Assembly: GCF_036373705.1 (NCBI RefSeq)
Contig: NC_089864.1
Coordinates: 1,296,501-1,360,500 of the forward strand
Source: Amia ocellicauda
Lineage: Eukaryota > Chordata > Actinopteri > Amiiformes > Amiidae
Direction of reading: 5' to 3'
DNA: 64,000 nt
Below are positions 47,897-60,084 of the stretch, one piece after another. The translations under genes were made by a program, and so were the position numbers. The notes beneath the pieces were generated by a model. The model was not told the DNA's origin. It saw only the letters and a program-made list of their open reading frames with translations, and did not search any database. Numbering within the stretch: the stretch's first letter is position 1; every line of letters begins with the position of its first letter.

Positions 47897-50800
47897 ATGA
47901 GCACCGAGAAGCGCTACGACCCCGCAGACGCGACCCTCAAGTTCGTGAGCAGGCGGGATGACATAAGTGGGTCTGATGGCATGTCAGTGTGTTAAAAGAA
48001 ATGTAAAAGTCTGCCGATGTTTGTGAACAATTCAAATGAGTTACGGACATACTTTTGTAACAAGCAAAACGTAGCAATACCTTTGCGCAGTTTGTAGGGC
48101 GGTTCGCTGGTGTGTCCGTCATTGCAGGGATCCAGCGCGCATGGATGAGGTGACCTTCAGCAGCCGGACACTTGTATTGTATTGCATGTGTTAAGGCATC
48201 GTGTTCATTTACATTCAAGTCTGTCAGCTTGGATTTATATACATATTGTTTCTGCATCTGGGGTCTCTAAACAGTCTAAAGGTTATACATGTAATACATA
48301 GTATCGCTATAATGTTGAAACTTTAAACCTATAATTGAAAAAATGTTTTCAAATGATCATGCTCCTCTATGTCTCTGTGGGTCAGGTGACAGGATCAGTA
48401 GTTTAGGAACATTTTACAACATAAAATTCAATATATTTGTGTACGTTGTACCTCTGGCTTCTTCAACTAACTCTGAGCCCGAGCACTATCACTTTCAGTG
48501 TGTCAATCACATATATGTAATAATGTTGCAAGTATAATATGAATCATTTAGATTGCAGAGGCGGAAACAGTTTTTCTCGATTCCTTGAGCACATTTCCCG
48601 AAACAAAATTAACTTTTTCAAAACAATTGTTTTGTTTGTAGTTTGTGGCAAAAGTTAAGTTAGGCTCCAGGGCAGATAGGGTTTGGTTTGGTTTGGTTTG
48701 TTGTTTGATCATTTGTGTTGCTTTCCCCACCTGAAGACTGTCTATAACACACCACCTCCTTGCACTGTTCTCCCCTGCAGCTGTGTTGCTGTTGGCCACA
48801 CTGTGATGTTTTGCACAAATGTGGTTGGCATTTGCCTTTTGTATGAAAGCAACCAAAAATGACCTTCTGTTTTGCAGAAATGTGTCTGTTCTGCTCATTT
48901 AGGTTATGGTGTTGGTCATGTGGACCACTGTTTCTTTCACACTGACTAGCAAACAATATTTTTTTTATTGCATTGTTAAAATGGAAAACTCATTCAATAC
49001 ATGTTTATAAATAAATCAATCAATCAGAGGAATAATACTGCTTGTCAGGAGTGTTTTGTATTCACTAATGGCAGCCGCGCTTATTAATTAACCTCTTAAT
49101 TTTTGGTGCCTTCAGAATGGTGTTTCTGTTTAATGTGGAGTGAACTCTTCACCATTGTGTTGTTTTCCGAGTGACTGGTATCCTGTGAAAACAGACTCAG
49201 CTCTCTAATGCTGTCAATCATTTTCTGATGCGAAAAATAAACCGCCCCCCTGCATTTTCATTCCCCCCAACGCCCCCTCCATATTCTGAAGAGGGGATTT
49301 GGTCTGAGAAGCAGACAGTCTGCTGGTCATAACGAAACCGTTTCATTAGAAGCAACACGCGCTAGTGTCTGTACAGTGCACTGATATGCAGCTATCTTAT
49401 ATCATCGGATCTGAACTTCTTTGTCTTTGATAGAACATCAAATATACTATATATATTGGATTAAGCTTTACGGTGTTCTGAACAAAACGGGCCTATTTGC
49501 AAAGAAACAAACCACGACACACAAAGTGGTACAGTTGTTGTTGAGACATAGGATTTGTGGAGATTTAGCTACTATACATAGAGGTGCCTTCATTAGGTGA
49601 TATGATTTAGCATATTGAAACAACGTGCAGAATAAACAACTTCTGTATCTGATATTGTGTTATTTCTATTGTGTTACTTGAATTCAAGCTATTTCCTTTC
49701 AGATGATACCATCTATATGCATGTGAAGCTTACAGAGTTACGCGCTTTTGAAATTGGGCCAGTCCTTTCAGGAGGACATTCCACATTTTTAATGTCAGGT
49801 GAAGAGGTTTTAAGTAATAATACTGCTGGGACATTGTCTTGTATGTTGTGTTTCTTTAGCACTGGATGATGATCCTGACATACTAAGGGCAGAGATGTCC
49901 TGTGGACATGCTGTAACTCCAAATTCATTGACAGCTTGGTGCCGTAGCCTGCTTGACCAGGTAAAATATCTTATGATTATTGATTACTATCTGTAAATGT
50001 ATGTATCTGTGTGCCCTATGGGGTTAAATTGAATAGACAGAGAGATATGCTTTACAGAGTTGGTGTCCAGATTTTATATGTACTCTATATACCCCTAACA
50101 TATATTGTAATTTGCCACCCAGGGCCAATATAAATTTCTTTGCCCTGCACTGAAGGAGGGAACTCTGCAGAAGTGCGGGGCGGTTTGGACATATCAAGAA
50201 GTTCGCAAACTGGCAGTTCTGTCCAGTGAGGAACAGCAGCATTTTGAGGAATTTGTTGCATTGTTGGCTGCCGCTGAGTACTGTGAATATAAGTCTGTAT
50301 GTTGTTTTAATTATTATTTTTTATTAATAATTAACAAACACACAAAAGTTGTATTATTATTTATCCTATTAGTAATTTTTATAGTGGAAACTTAAATAGT
50401 TATCGGGATATTATTATTATTGTTAATCATCACCTTCATTAATAATAATTGGATGCCTTAATTACTTAGTAGCAAGTTCAAATATTAGAGTGGTAGAACA
50501 AAAAACATAACACTACAAAATACAGAGAAACAGAATATACAGGAAATATACAAAATGCAAAGTAGAAAAGGAAAAAATACAATTAAAAACAAAAAAATAA
50601 TCAAAGGTTTTGATGATCTGCCAACTAGACTTTATAAACTGCAATGTAAGAGATTACAGGCTACACATGAAGTCAGTGAAGATCACTTTTCTTGAGATGG
50701 CTTCTGGTTTATAAAGACATTCATTCTTTCTTATTTTTCACTCCAGTGCCCAGGTTGTAAATCATATGTAGAGAGAACAGACCTCACCAATCTGAATGTT

Positions 50801-51199
50801 CACTGCACAATCTGCACTGCGGAGATGGGAAAGTCCTATGAGTTCTGCTGGCAGTGCTTGAACCCGTGGGAAGGACCTGGTCCCCGTTCTGACCGCTGTG
50901 ACAATGATGGATGCACCAATAAAGAACTGGAGCTTCTGCTGAAGTGCCCGACTACATCCTTACCAGAGACAGAAGTGTCCGATTGCCCTTCCATTCGAGC
51001 TTGTCCAACATGTGGCCAGTTTGTTGAACACAATAAGGAAGGGTGTAAGAACATCATATGTTCTAGGTGTCAGGTTGAGTTCTGCTTTGCCTGCCTGGAG
51101 ATTACAGCAGTTTGCTTGCAAACAAGTTCACACTACGCAAGGTGTTCAAAAGGTGTGGCTCCACGGCAGATATCTATGCCTTCTTGGAACCGTCGTTAA
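47897..51199 (+). CDS. RBR-like (RING-IBR-RING2) E3 ligase
   Basis: Predicted to pass ubiquitin or a ubiquitin-like protein through a RING2 cysteine to substrates. Exons 47897-47966, 49703-49798, 49860-49960, 50123-50296 and 50747-51199 (TAA) give 297 residues with consistent phases. Start: MSTEKRYDPADATLKFVSRR. RING1-like part: EMSCGHAVTPNSLTAWC and FLCPALKEGTLQKCGAVW; no CxxC pair precedes it. IBR: CPGCKSYVE, HCTICTAEMG and YEFCWQCLNPW. RING2: CPTCGQFVEHNKEGC, IICSRCQVEFCFACLE. The expected catalytic Cys is in EGCKN, where the usual His two residues on is Asn. Intron 2 would be only 61 nt. It recalls a fish RBR family often annotated as DDB_G0292642-like. ATTAAA follows near 51211. Confidence 0.85.
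48000..49690. other. RBR intron 1
   Basis: No exon or complete transposon recognised. A short G+C-richer segment at about 49200-49345, with AACGAAACCGTTTCATT, might be regulatory. The open minus-strand frames near 48550-48950 lack any family signal. Confidence 0.35.
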
Positions 51200-51219
51200 C
51201 CTAGATGTAATAATTAAAA

Positions 51220-52390
51220 CTTTTTTTTTTCTTGTGCTTTATTGCTATATCATGTGTAGAGAAATCATAGTTATGTTAGTGTATGTATTTCTATATAAAA
51301 CAGTTACATATGTGCTAATCTGTAGATAATCAACTGTGGTTTGTGATTTAGCCTATTAGGACCTATAAAACAATTAAGGCATGTAAAAAAAGATTTGCTT
51401 GGTACCTCAGTGGCAGAGATACAATGTGTAAGATTGTGATTGAATTGATTGAACTGACTATAGCTAGCTAGAGTTTTGGGATGAATACAAAAGCATTCTG
51501 AAATCAGATATGTTTATTATTATTATTATTATCATCAAAATGTTTTTATCTGTCAGATCTTCTGCCTGAACTCCCCAGATCACAGCTATATGTCACCCCT
51601 GTCTCAGTCACTGCCTGTTCCTTGACAACGACTCCTGGTTATCTCCTCTCAACCTTGTTTGCGACTAATAGTCAACTCAGATGACTGGGGTGGGTTTAAG
51701 TGGTACCATTAGTTTGATACACCAGACTGCTCACAGTTCTGTGGCAAAAGTGTTATAACCATAATGTAATGTAGTCTTTTTAAGTGTATGCAAGTGTATT
51801 AATACAACCAATATTTTAGCCATTATATGAATATTATTCTATAGTATATAACATAGTTTAAACTTTGCTACAGTAGAAAAGGGTGTAGGATATCTGTGAA
51901 TTGTAAAAAATAAAGAATATTATGGAAAAACAAATAAGAGTATGTATTTTTTCACCCTTTTCTCTTCAGGAAACAAACACATAGGGTATGTATATTAATA
52001 GGCCAGAACAATCTACCAATCAATGTACCCAGAACGCCATTAATACAATTTAAGTCTTTACAATATACAAGGGAACAATCCACTCAGAGATTACAGAATT
52101 ACTACATCTGTTTGCAGTTTTATTTTCAGACAACAGTTACAGAATGCAGGCATAGTCACAAGGAAATGGTGCTCTGTCTGGAAGACTACACCCCACTACT
52201 GCCTGCGTTCTTACTGTCACCTTCACACTCCCTGCGGCACAGGAATGCAGGTGGTCTGGTATGTGTGTATGAATGTGAAAATAAAACTGATTCTGTAAAT
52301 GCTTTTTGACATTTGATTACTTAATGGGGGTTACGGGAATATAATGGTAATGAACATTAGTTAAAAGGGTTATGGGAAAAAATATGTGAT
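51220..52390. other. RBR 3' flank
   Basis: AT-rich sequence with an AATAAA at 51909-51914 that may be a distal RBR polyadenylation signal. No gene recognised. Confidence 0.4.
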
Positions 52391-52394
52391 TTTG

Positions 52395-52590
52395 TGCCTT
52401 AGGGCCCCTTCAGACTCGAGAATCATCTCTGTCTTCAACACCCCATTTAAGTGCTCAATTGTGCTCCTGGTCGTTCCATCGGCGCTCTTGAATCTTTCCT
52501 ATGCATCAGTGTTTGCTGTGGCAAAAGCTGTCATTAGCCTTGGTAAGAGTAGGTACGCACTGTCACCTAGTATGATGTCCTCGGGGGGGT
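52395..52590 (-). mobile_element. PIF/Harbinger transposase remnant
   Basis: The minus strand reads PEDIILGDSAYLLLPRLMTA and, after an in-frame stop, STIEHLNGVLKTEM. These match the GDSGY...LMTPF and VE..FG.LK blocks of the Harbinger nuclease C-terminal half. Decayed. Confidence 0.7.
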
Positions 52591-52744
52591 GTGGGGGTTT
52601 GTTGAAAGCTTTAGGAGATATTAAAAAATACAGAAGTATTTACAAGTTGGTTTGTTGTTTACAAGACAGACATAGGACAGGTGAGAGGCAGCTATCGTGT
52701 GTTCCTAGTCTTATCATTCTTAGTTTTGTTTTAACTATTATGTA

Positions 52745-53330
52745 ATTTAAGTTAAACTTGTCTACAGTTTGACTTGAAGACCCCAGTCTTGATGCACAGA
52801 GGATAAATGTATTTATTGTACATGCCCGGCGTGTAAGGCCCTGACATGGAAGCTCTCCACCGGAGTCTCTCTCTGAACAGCAGAAGTTAAAAGCTTTTAT
52901 ACAATCCATGACATGTGGTCTGTGGGCAGGGACAGTTCCCAAAGTGCTGTCTTGAGGTCAGGTTTCTGACCCTTGTAATGTGTGTGGTTGTCTTCCTGGG
53001 CAGGGGGGTCATCATGGAGGCAGGTGTTTTCCTGTTGTGGCATACAAACTGCCCAATCTCACATTTCTTTAACGATGGACAATGAGGTAATCAATCACTA
53101 TAATGCAATATCTTCAGCCTTGAGAGAAGAACAGAAACCACAAACAAACACTAAGCAAACTGGTATCTGTGGGCTATTTATCTGGGTGTTCCTCTTATCA
53201 TAATGAACAGAAGTCAAAGTGGAGAGGAATGTCTAGAGGGTACGCCCTGAACAAATGCCTTAGTGGCTGCTGCTAGCTTAATAAATCTACTTTGCTCGGT
53301 CTGCATACTATTATTAATATAAAACATTAT
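52745..53330. other. Possible LTR or unknown repeat
   Basis: Moderately GC-rich sequence around CATGCCCGGCGTGTAAGGCC that looks like a retroelement fragment by composition, but I found no terminal repeat pair or coding block. Confidence 0.25.
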
Positions 53331-53599
53331 ACAGTTTATATAAAACATTGATACCAGCTCATCATGCCTTAATTGAAGTCAATTCAGTCCAGCTTCTGAG
53401 TTGGTGAAAGTAAATAGATTAAAGGAAAGGTGATTTAGTCAAGGACTAACAGGGATTCTGTAAGTGCCTGTGCCAGGCGGAGCCAGCTAAGTGTGAACTG
53501 GTGGCAGCTAGACAAAAAGTGCTTAAAGCTGCTGTTGAGAAACAAAAAAAGTTAAGCGGTTGACTAGGGGACAGAAACATAGAGAACCAAACAAAATCA

Positions 53600-54110
53600 T
53601 TCTACATTTAGAAGCATGTGGCCACTACAGTGTCAAGTTTGCAGAATGATTGCCTTCCTGTATGAACTCATCCAGGAAGATTTAATCTGTGAACGCAGTC
53701 GGCATGTTCAGGTCATAGAGCTCAAAGTCCGTGATCGTGACACTCGGCTCGCTGATCTGCACTGTTTTAGTGATATGAAGAATCAGTTAATCAGTCCATG
53801 AGAGAGATGGTGTGCAGCCAAAACCAGATGAATACAAGTTGAAAGGATACAAACAGTTTAGGAGAGACAGGGTGGGGTTGCATGTCAGAAATGACATTGA
53901 GGCAGAAGAACTCAAATTAGATCCTGCTAATGAAACAGAATCATTGTGGGTGAAACTTTTGAATAAACTATCCGGAGGATTAGCGGTAGGAGTGTTACAG
54001 GCCACCCAACTCAGATATTCAGAAAGATGCTGCATTGTACAGTGTAATCAGGACTGCATGTAGCAAGGATGTGGCTGTTATAATGGGGGATTTCAATTTC
54101 TCAATAGCTA
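53600..54110 (+). mobile_element. CR1-like LINE endonuclease fragment
   Basis: Plus frames read KLKGYKQFRRDRVGLHVRND, ESLWVKLL and VAVIMGDFNFS, the ordered phrases of the LINE AP-endonuclease domain, with an indel between them. Confidence 0.75.
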
Positions 54111-54142
54111 TATCATTTCATACTGTTTTATGATGAAGTTTT

Positions 54143-54857
54143 TAATAGTTAACTTTCGTCAATCCCAGTGTAGGTCCAGCTGATGCACACAGTTGTAACC
54201 CTGCTAACACACAACGTTGTCACAACATTGTAGCAATGTTGCTACAACGTTGTGTGTTCAGGGAACCCGTCAGAGCTCAGCCCTAGTGTGACAGCCGAGT
54301 CTCTGACTGAGCATGCGCCTCATCAATGAGTTCCTATTATTCCGATAATCCCCCCCTCCTTACTGCATTACTGTAATTTAATGACACAGCATGTTCATAA
54401 CAGACACACCACTTCATAGAGGCACATACATTACAAAATAGGAATGTCAATGTAATAATGGTTTAATCCATCTTCTTTTAATTACTTATTATTATTTAAT
54501 TACATGACTACATGTATACACGCTTTCCTTACCTTATCAGATGTGAAAATGTGGATTGGAAGAACTATAAAGTAACTAAATAACAATTTCATGAAACTGA
54601 CAGCTACCTAAATAACTAAAATAAAATAAATAAACATTATGGAACTAATAATGACAAAATACCAGAAAATAAGCTCTCTGTCTCACCTCATCGCTCGAGA
54701 GTTCAGCTGTCCTCCGAGGTGGTCGGGTGCGGCCCATTGGCAGAGGCGCGTCCTCTGAAGTAGCCACACTTAAATATTATATGCCTACAATGCTGTGGCA
54801 ATGTTGTGTTAGCAGGGTTACAGCTGTGTGCATCAACCTGACGAAGGATAACTATTT
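54143..54857. mobile_element. MITE with long imperfect inverted ends
   Basis: The left end runs AATAGTTAACTTTCGTC, then TGATGCACACAGTTGTAACC and CTGCTAACACACAACG. The right end is its imperfect reverse complement, ending ACGAAGGATAACTATT. Within the left arm a second palindrome, AACGTTGTAGCAACATTG-like, repeats around 54213-54260. About 715 bp and without coding capacity. Confidence 0.75.
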
Positions 54858-54989
54858 AAAACACATTATTTATTATTTCTATACTTTCTATTACCATCAT
54901 ATATTAATACAGTATGAATTGATATAGCTATTTTTAAAATGTCCAATTTATTTATTATGCTTATTTCAAACAGGTTTGGCATATAGTTC

Positions 54990-56590
54990 TGGATACATCA
55001 AATCCATTTTAATTACAGGTTGTAATGCAAGAAAATAGGAAAAATGCCAAGGGGGTGAATACCTTCGCAAGGCACTGTATCATTTATTTAGATTAATGAC
55101 AGCACAATTCCCGATGTAAGTAAACTATCATAAGACTGATTATGTAAGGATTATTATTATTATTATTAATAATAGGCTTACATAAGAAGGTAGACAATGA
55201 ATCAAGAATGCAAGTGGTGTATTTAAATTTTGTCACAAGCTGACTTACATGTGAAGAAGAAATCTCAGCTAAGTTGCTTAGGGTAGGATTAAGTTGAGTT
55301 GGAGATGTAGTACTTGTGAAAAGTAGGAGGATAAGGAGGATAAAATCTGTTTTTTAATAAAAAAAAATCTGAAAAAATTAAATATGTTTAAAAAAAATAA
55401 CTATTAGGTAATTTAATTGAAAGAGAGACTTAAATATCACATAGAGACCTGGTTATTTAATTTGACATTGGTGGGCATAAGTAATTATTCACCTGTCTAT
55501 TCAAACCTTATAGACGTGACGGATGAGGGAAAGAGAAGAACGCTGCTGTGGCTTTATAGACTATAATAGCATGAGTGGAAGATCTGTGAAACCCAATCAT
55601 TCAGTGTAAAAGATTAAGGTACGCTCTGGAAATAGTCCTAACAATTTGAATATAAGTAAACTAATGGTCAACTGCAGATGTGATTGGTAGTTTCTCACCA
55701 CCTATTAGAGCTGAGGGTCTTTACAATTTGCAAGAGTCCAAGTAAAACAGCCCGGGAACGCCCCCTTCCCCCTCTCCCAGGCTCCACCGCTCCAGTGAGC
55801 ACCAGACAGGAGGTTCCTAGTGACTCAATAATCCCATGTTACTATTGTATGTATATGAATACATATGTGTAATGTTTTACTTTTCTTTTCCTCCCCACTC
55901 TAGCACCCAATACCACCTTCTAAATGCTGAATTAATTCCCTCCCCATATGGTAAAATAAAGAACAAAATCATAATTTTTTGGCACCTTCCAGGGCCTAGA
56001 GGTATGAAACATTCAAACTCATTCAAATCAATGGAAGCTCCTGTGTATCAGTTCATACCAGGTGTAAGATATTTTGTGCTTTGGCCACATTTTTTGGTGA
56101 TAAATGACAGAGAACTAGCATACATGGTGATTTTACACTGTATTATTTTAAAATGCTGTTTTCTGTTCTGTTTTGCCTGTAATTTTAACAGAGAACAGAC
56201 AGCTTATGAAAACCTTACCTAGTTCAAATTGATACATAATATGAATGTTATTCCCAAGCCTGGGTTCAGACAGGCTACATGTGTGTGGTACTGGGGCACC
56301 TGTACAGCCATTAAATTCTCTCTGTGTGTTTGTGTGATAGGGCTGGTGGCTCCAATGGGGAGTATCCCTGCCTGGCCAGTGAGGAGCGCGTGGAGGTCGT
56401 GCGCAGAGTGATTTCAGTCATTTTTCAACATTGAATATACATTGAAATTTGGTTGTATTTGCAAATGGAATTGACGTTGAATTATCAACGTTGAATAAAC
56501 AACATTGAAATTTAGTTGCAAATTGCTTGCATTTGCAAATGGAATCAGTGTCGAATTGTCAACATTCCTTCAACATCAATTTAATCAGCA
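54990..56590. other. Non-coding with a Tc1-type terminus
   Basis: GGGTGAATACCTTCGCAAGG followed by CACTGTAT at about 55050-55080 is the characteristic end of another Tc1-like family. Sequence at 56400-56600 repeats GCAAATGGAAT and AACATTGAA phrases imperfectly. No gene recognised. Confidence 0.4.
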
Positions 56591-56607
56591 AATGCAAACA
56601 ACCACAG

Positions 56608-56615
56608 GAAGAGAG

Positions 56616-56685
<70 letters not shown>
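56608..56685. repeat. (GA)n microsatellite
   Basis: About 78 bp of GA dinucleotides. Gives spurious Arg-Glu or Leu-Ser frames. Confidence 0.95.
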
Positions 56686-56687
<2 letters not shown>

Positions 56688-56859
56688 TGACAGAGTAAAT
56701 CCGGGGGAGAAGAAAAGAAAACCACTAAAATGTTATGCAATAGAGTTACTGAATATAATAAAGCTGACAATCTGGGCCTTGTAATAACATTAGTCATTGT
56801 GAAACTGTTATAATCGTGTTGATTCCTGAAATAAGTGATTCATGTATAGCTATTAGTAT

Positions 56860-57125
56860 TATGTATTTTATTAGCAATCAGAGATATAGCAAAAACATTA
56901 GGTTTGGCCAAATCAATGATTTGGTACATTCTTAAAAAGAAAGAATGCACTGCTGAGCTCAGGAACACCAAAAGGTCCAGAAGACCACGGACAACAGCTG
57001 TGGTGGATGACAGAAAAATTCTCTCCTTGGTGAAGAAAACCCCCTTCACAACAGTTGGCCAGATCAGGAAAACCCTCCAGGAGGAAGAGTATCTGTGTCA
57101 AAGTCCTGTGTGTTGTTAATCACAT
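56860..57125 (+). mobile_element. Older Tc1-like remnant
   Basis: The plus strand reads TKRSRRPRTTAVVDDRKILS and KKTPFTTVGQIRKTLQEE, the helix-turn-helix linker region of a different Tc1 family. The younger Tc1 copy at 57129 starts right after it, so this is probably a nested insertion. Confidence 0.7.
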
Positions 57126-57128
57126 TTA

Positions 57129-57975
57129 CACTCACCTAAAGGATTATTAGGAACACCATACTAATACTGTGTTTGACCCCCTTTCGCCTTCAGAACTGCC
57201 TTAATTCTACGTGGCATTGATTCAACAAGGTGCTGAAAGCATTCTTTAGAAATGTTGGCCCATATTGATAGGATAGCATCTTGCAGTTGATGGAGATTTG
57301 TGGGATGCACATCCAGGGCACGAAGCTCCCGTTCCACCACATCCCAAAGATGCTCTATTGGGTTGAGATCTGGTGACTGTGGGGGCCAGTTTAGTACAGT
57401 GAACTCATTGTCATGTTCAAGAAACCAATTTGAAATGATTCGACCTTTTTGACATGGTGCATTATCCTGCTGGAAGTAGCCATCAGAGGATGGGTACATG
57501 GTGGTCATAAAGGGATGGACATGGTCAGAAACAATGCTCAGGTAGGCCGTGGCATTTAAACGATGCCCAATTGGCACTAAGGGGCCTAAAGTGTGCCAAG
57601 AAAACATCCCCCACACCATTACACCACCACCACCAGCCTGCACAGTGGTAATAAGGCATGATGGATCCATGTTCTCATTCTGTTTACGCCAAATTCTGAC
57701 TCTACCATCTGAATGTCTCAACAGAAATCGAGACTCATCAGACCAGGCAACATTTTTCCAGTCTTCAACTGTCCAATTTTGGTGAGCTTGTGCAAATTGT
57801 AGCCTCTTTTTCCTATTTGTAGTGGAGATGAGTGGTACCTGGTGGGGTCTTCTGCTGTTGTAGCCCATCCGCCTCAAGGTTGTACGTGTTGTGGCTTCAC
57901 AAATGCTTTGCTGCATACCTCGGTTGTAACGAGTGGTTATTTCAGTCAAAGTTGCTCTTCTATCAGCTTGAATCA
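57129..57975 (-). mobile_element. Truncated copy of the intact Tc1 element
   Basis: Near-identical to 37909-38755, including the left inverted repeat, but it ends abruptly after GATCAAGC-equivalent sequence. The transposase keeps the DDE domain (271 codons from an internal Met) but loses the DNA-binding N-terminus. In the second catalytic block APCHKG has become APCQKG. Non-autonomous. Confidence 0.93.
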
Positions 57976-58950
57976 ATCAGTAATTCTATTTTTTAGTTTC
58001 GGTTTCTCTCTCGCTTCTCTACAGCTGAAACAAACCCTCAGTATAAATAAATCTCAGTTTAAACTATTTGTACTTGCATGCATAAGTGTCTGTAATACTT
58101 TCCACTCTAATACTGTTGCAAGTGACTGACAGTTTCTTGTTGTTATGATGTACATGCCTAAGATGGTGGCTTCATAAAAATATGAATCAGATGAAGACAC
58201 ATGTTGACAACATTTTTTGCTTAAAAGGTTTGGTAAGCAGAGTATTCATGCATGGTCAATGTCCCCCTCTTGTGGTCAAATATTTTAACATACAAGCCAG
58301 TATACACTTATTTACACCAACTACACTTATTTGATTCAAATACACTTATTTGATTCAGTACTCGTCTTTAAGCATCATGACTTAACGACCTCATTTCATA
58401 CTGCATGTCAGTTTAAATCGTAACTTAAATGCACACCTTCTTAAGATGACATAAAAAGATGCACCTGGGCAGCAGCCACATCATCTCCACAGTTGTTGAA
58501 TTGCCTGTTTCCTGGGACAGAAGCATGAATGGTTAAGACAGCCTTTCTAACAGTTACATGTTAATATGTTCAGAATTTTATCAAGTTATTGTGAATTAAT
58601 TGAGCATTTAAGTATATGCATCTCCTCTTTACAAGGGTATTGTGCAAACTGGGGAAATGCTTGGAAACTGGCTCACCACTGGGGGATTGTCGGAGAGCCA
58701 CCTGAAATATTCTGAAATAATATATTGTTAGTTGATAGCCAATCATCTCTCACAGTCAACGCATGGTTTGATGTCATTGGTTGATACACCTGTCTGTATG
58801 ACGTGTATAGCAGTTCCTGCCTGAATGATATTGACATAACACATGCATGCAATAGTCAATATGAAAGTTTTGTTTTCTGTGAAGACTGGAAGAATGAAAC
58901 TTTGAATTTCATTTCAGACCATAAACATTTCACCACCCTGCTGGCGCTGT
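57976..58950. other. Non-coding, nothing recognised
   Basis: Unique-looking AT-rich sequence between the truncated Tc1 and the third class I copy. TACACTTATTTGATTCA occurs twice near 58320-58355. Confidence 0.35.
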
Positions 58951-58977
58951 GATTGACAGCTGTGATTGACAGGTGTG

Positions 58978-59705
58978 AAGCCGCTGTGCTGCGAAGATGC
59001 AGTCCAGCTGATTGGAAAGGTCCTGCTCTCCTCACTATGACGTCTGTGTTGCTGGTGCTGCTGTGTTGTGTCTCCGCGGTGGACAGCGGTGAGTGTCTCT
59101 TCCTCCAGTCCAGGGTCTCTGTGTCCAAAGTGAACGTGTCTCTGATTGTATTGAGGCCGTATGTAATTAATTGTTTTAACATTGTTTGCACAGCTTGTTC
59201 TGTGAGTGTCTGTGTTTTGTGTGCATGCATCTCTAATTTCTCTAATAAAATTACTCCACCCAGCAGATGATATATTAAAAATAGCGACCAGCATACTATG
59301 TTATAAATGATATAAATGATCTAACTCCTGTCCCTCTCCAGATCTCTGATCCCTCAGAGTCTGGTCAGTCCTGGCAGCTCTTACAATCTCAGAGGTGCTG
59401 TTTCGTCTCTAAGCCCACAGTTTAGGGGGATACATGTCTTGATAAGCCGGCATCATGGAGACAGGGACTTCAGCCTGTTTAGCTCAGCACCAGCTTGACA
59501 ATTTCTCACACAATCATATACACAGTTCTGTTCTGGAAGGTGTCAATCCACATCTGTCGATCAATGGGGACATGAGGACATAAATCCTATGACAGGAGCT
59601 GATGAGCAGCCAATCAACAGGCTATCCCATGCTCAGGAAGTGGCTGCAGATCAAGAGCACAGAGACTGAGGACTGCAGCTGCCTGGTGTCACCCAGGACT
59701 CTGAC
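58978..59705 (+). pseudogene. Third MHC class I copy, leader plus alpha-3 scrap
   Basis: The proximal promoter with CTGATTGG and the complete leader exon (59037-59088, [17 protein letters not shown], donor GTGAGT) are nearly identical to the first gene. Of the body only a short alpha-3 piece remains at about 59631-59705 (CAGGAAGTGGCTGCAGATCA through the YSC-equivalent, now DCSCLVS). No alpha-1, alpha-2 or TM exon was found. Intron 1 lacks the minisatellite here. Confidence 0.8.
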
Positions 59706-60084
59706 AGCACCCATCACCACCGCCTGCGGCAGGGATTTCTCTGTGGGGTGCCTGCTGTAATTTCTTTATCCACAGTGAATGACAGTAACAGCATGTCAGA
59801 GTCCAGTCCTGGGTTTTGTTTCAGCCCGGCTCTTGGCATCTTAATAGTTCTAATCGATCAATTAATAGAATTTATTGAACACTTCTCTCCAGACTATGAC
59901 ATGTTCTGTGGGTTCAGTGTTTTGAGTCTTCAACACATGTTAAGGGCTATTTAAAATCTTAAAGTTTTAGATAAGCCCACCCAAGTAAATAATGGCATGA
60001 GTTAAGTCATTGGGGTCTCCTGTTAGACCAAAAACCAGAAGAGACAGTAGGTCTTTGTATTTTTTATATATGACTTTGTCTCCT

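Noticed and set aside
48548-48956. Minus-strand Cys/His-containing frames in RBR intron 1
   Set aside because: No splice sites, no zinc-finger spacing, and composition like the surrounding intron.
56505-56797. Open frames rich in Arg-Glu or Ser-Leu
   Set aside because: Produced by the (GA)n microsatellite.
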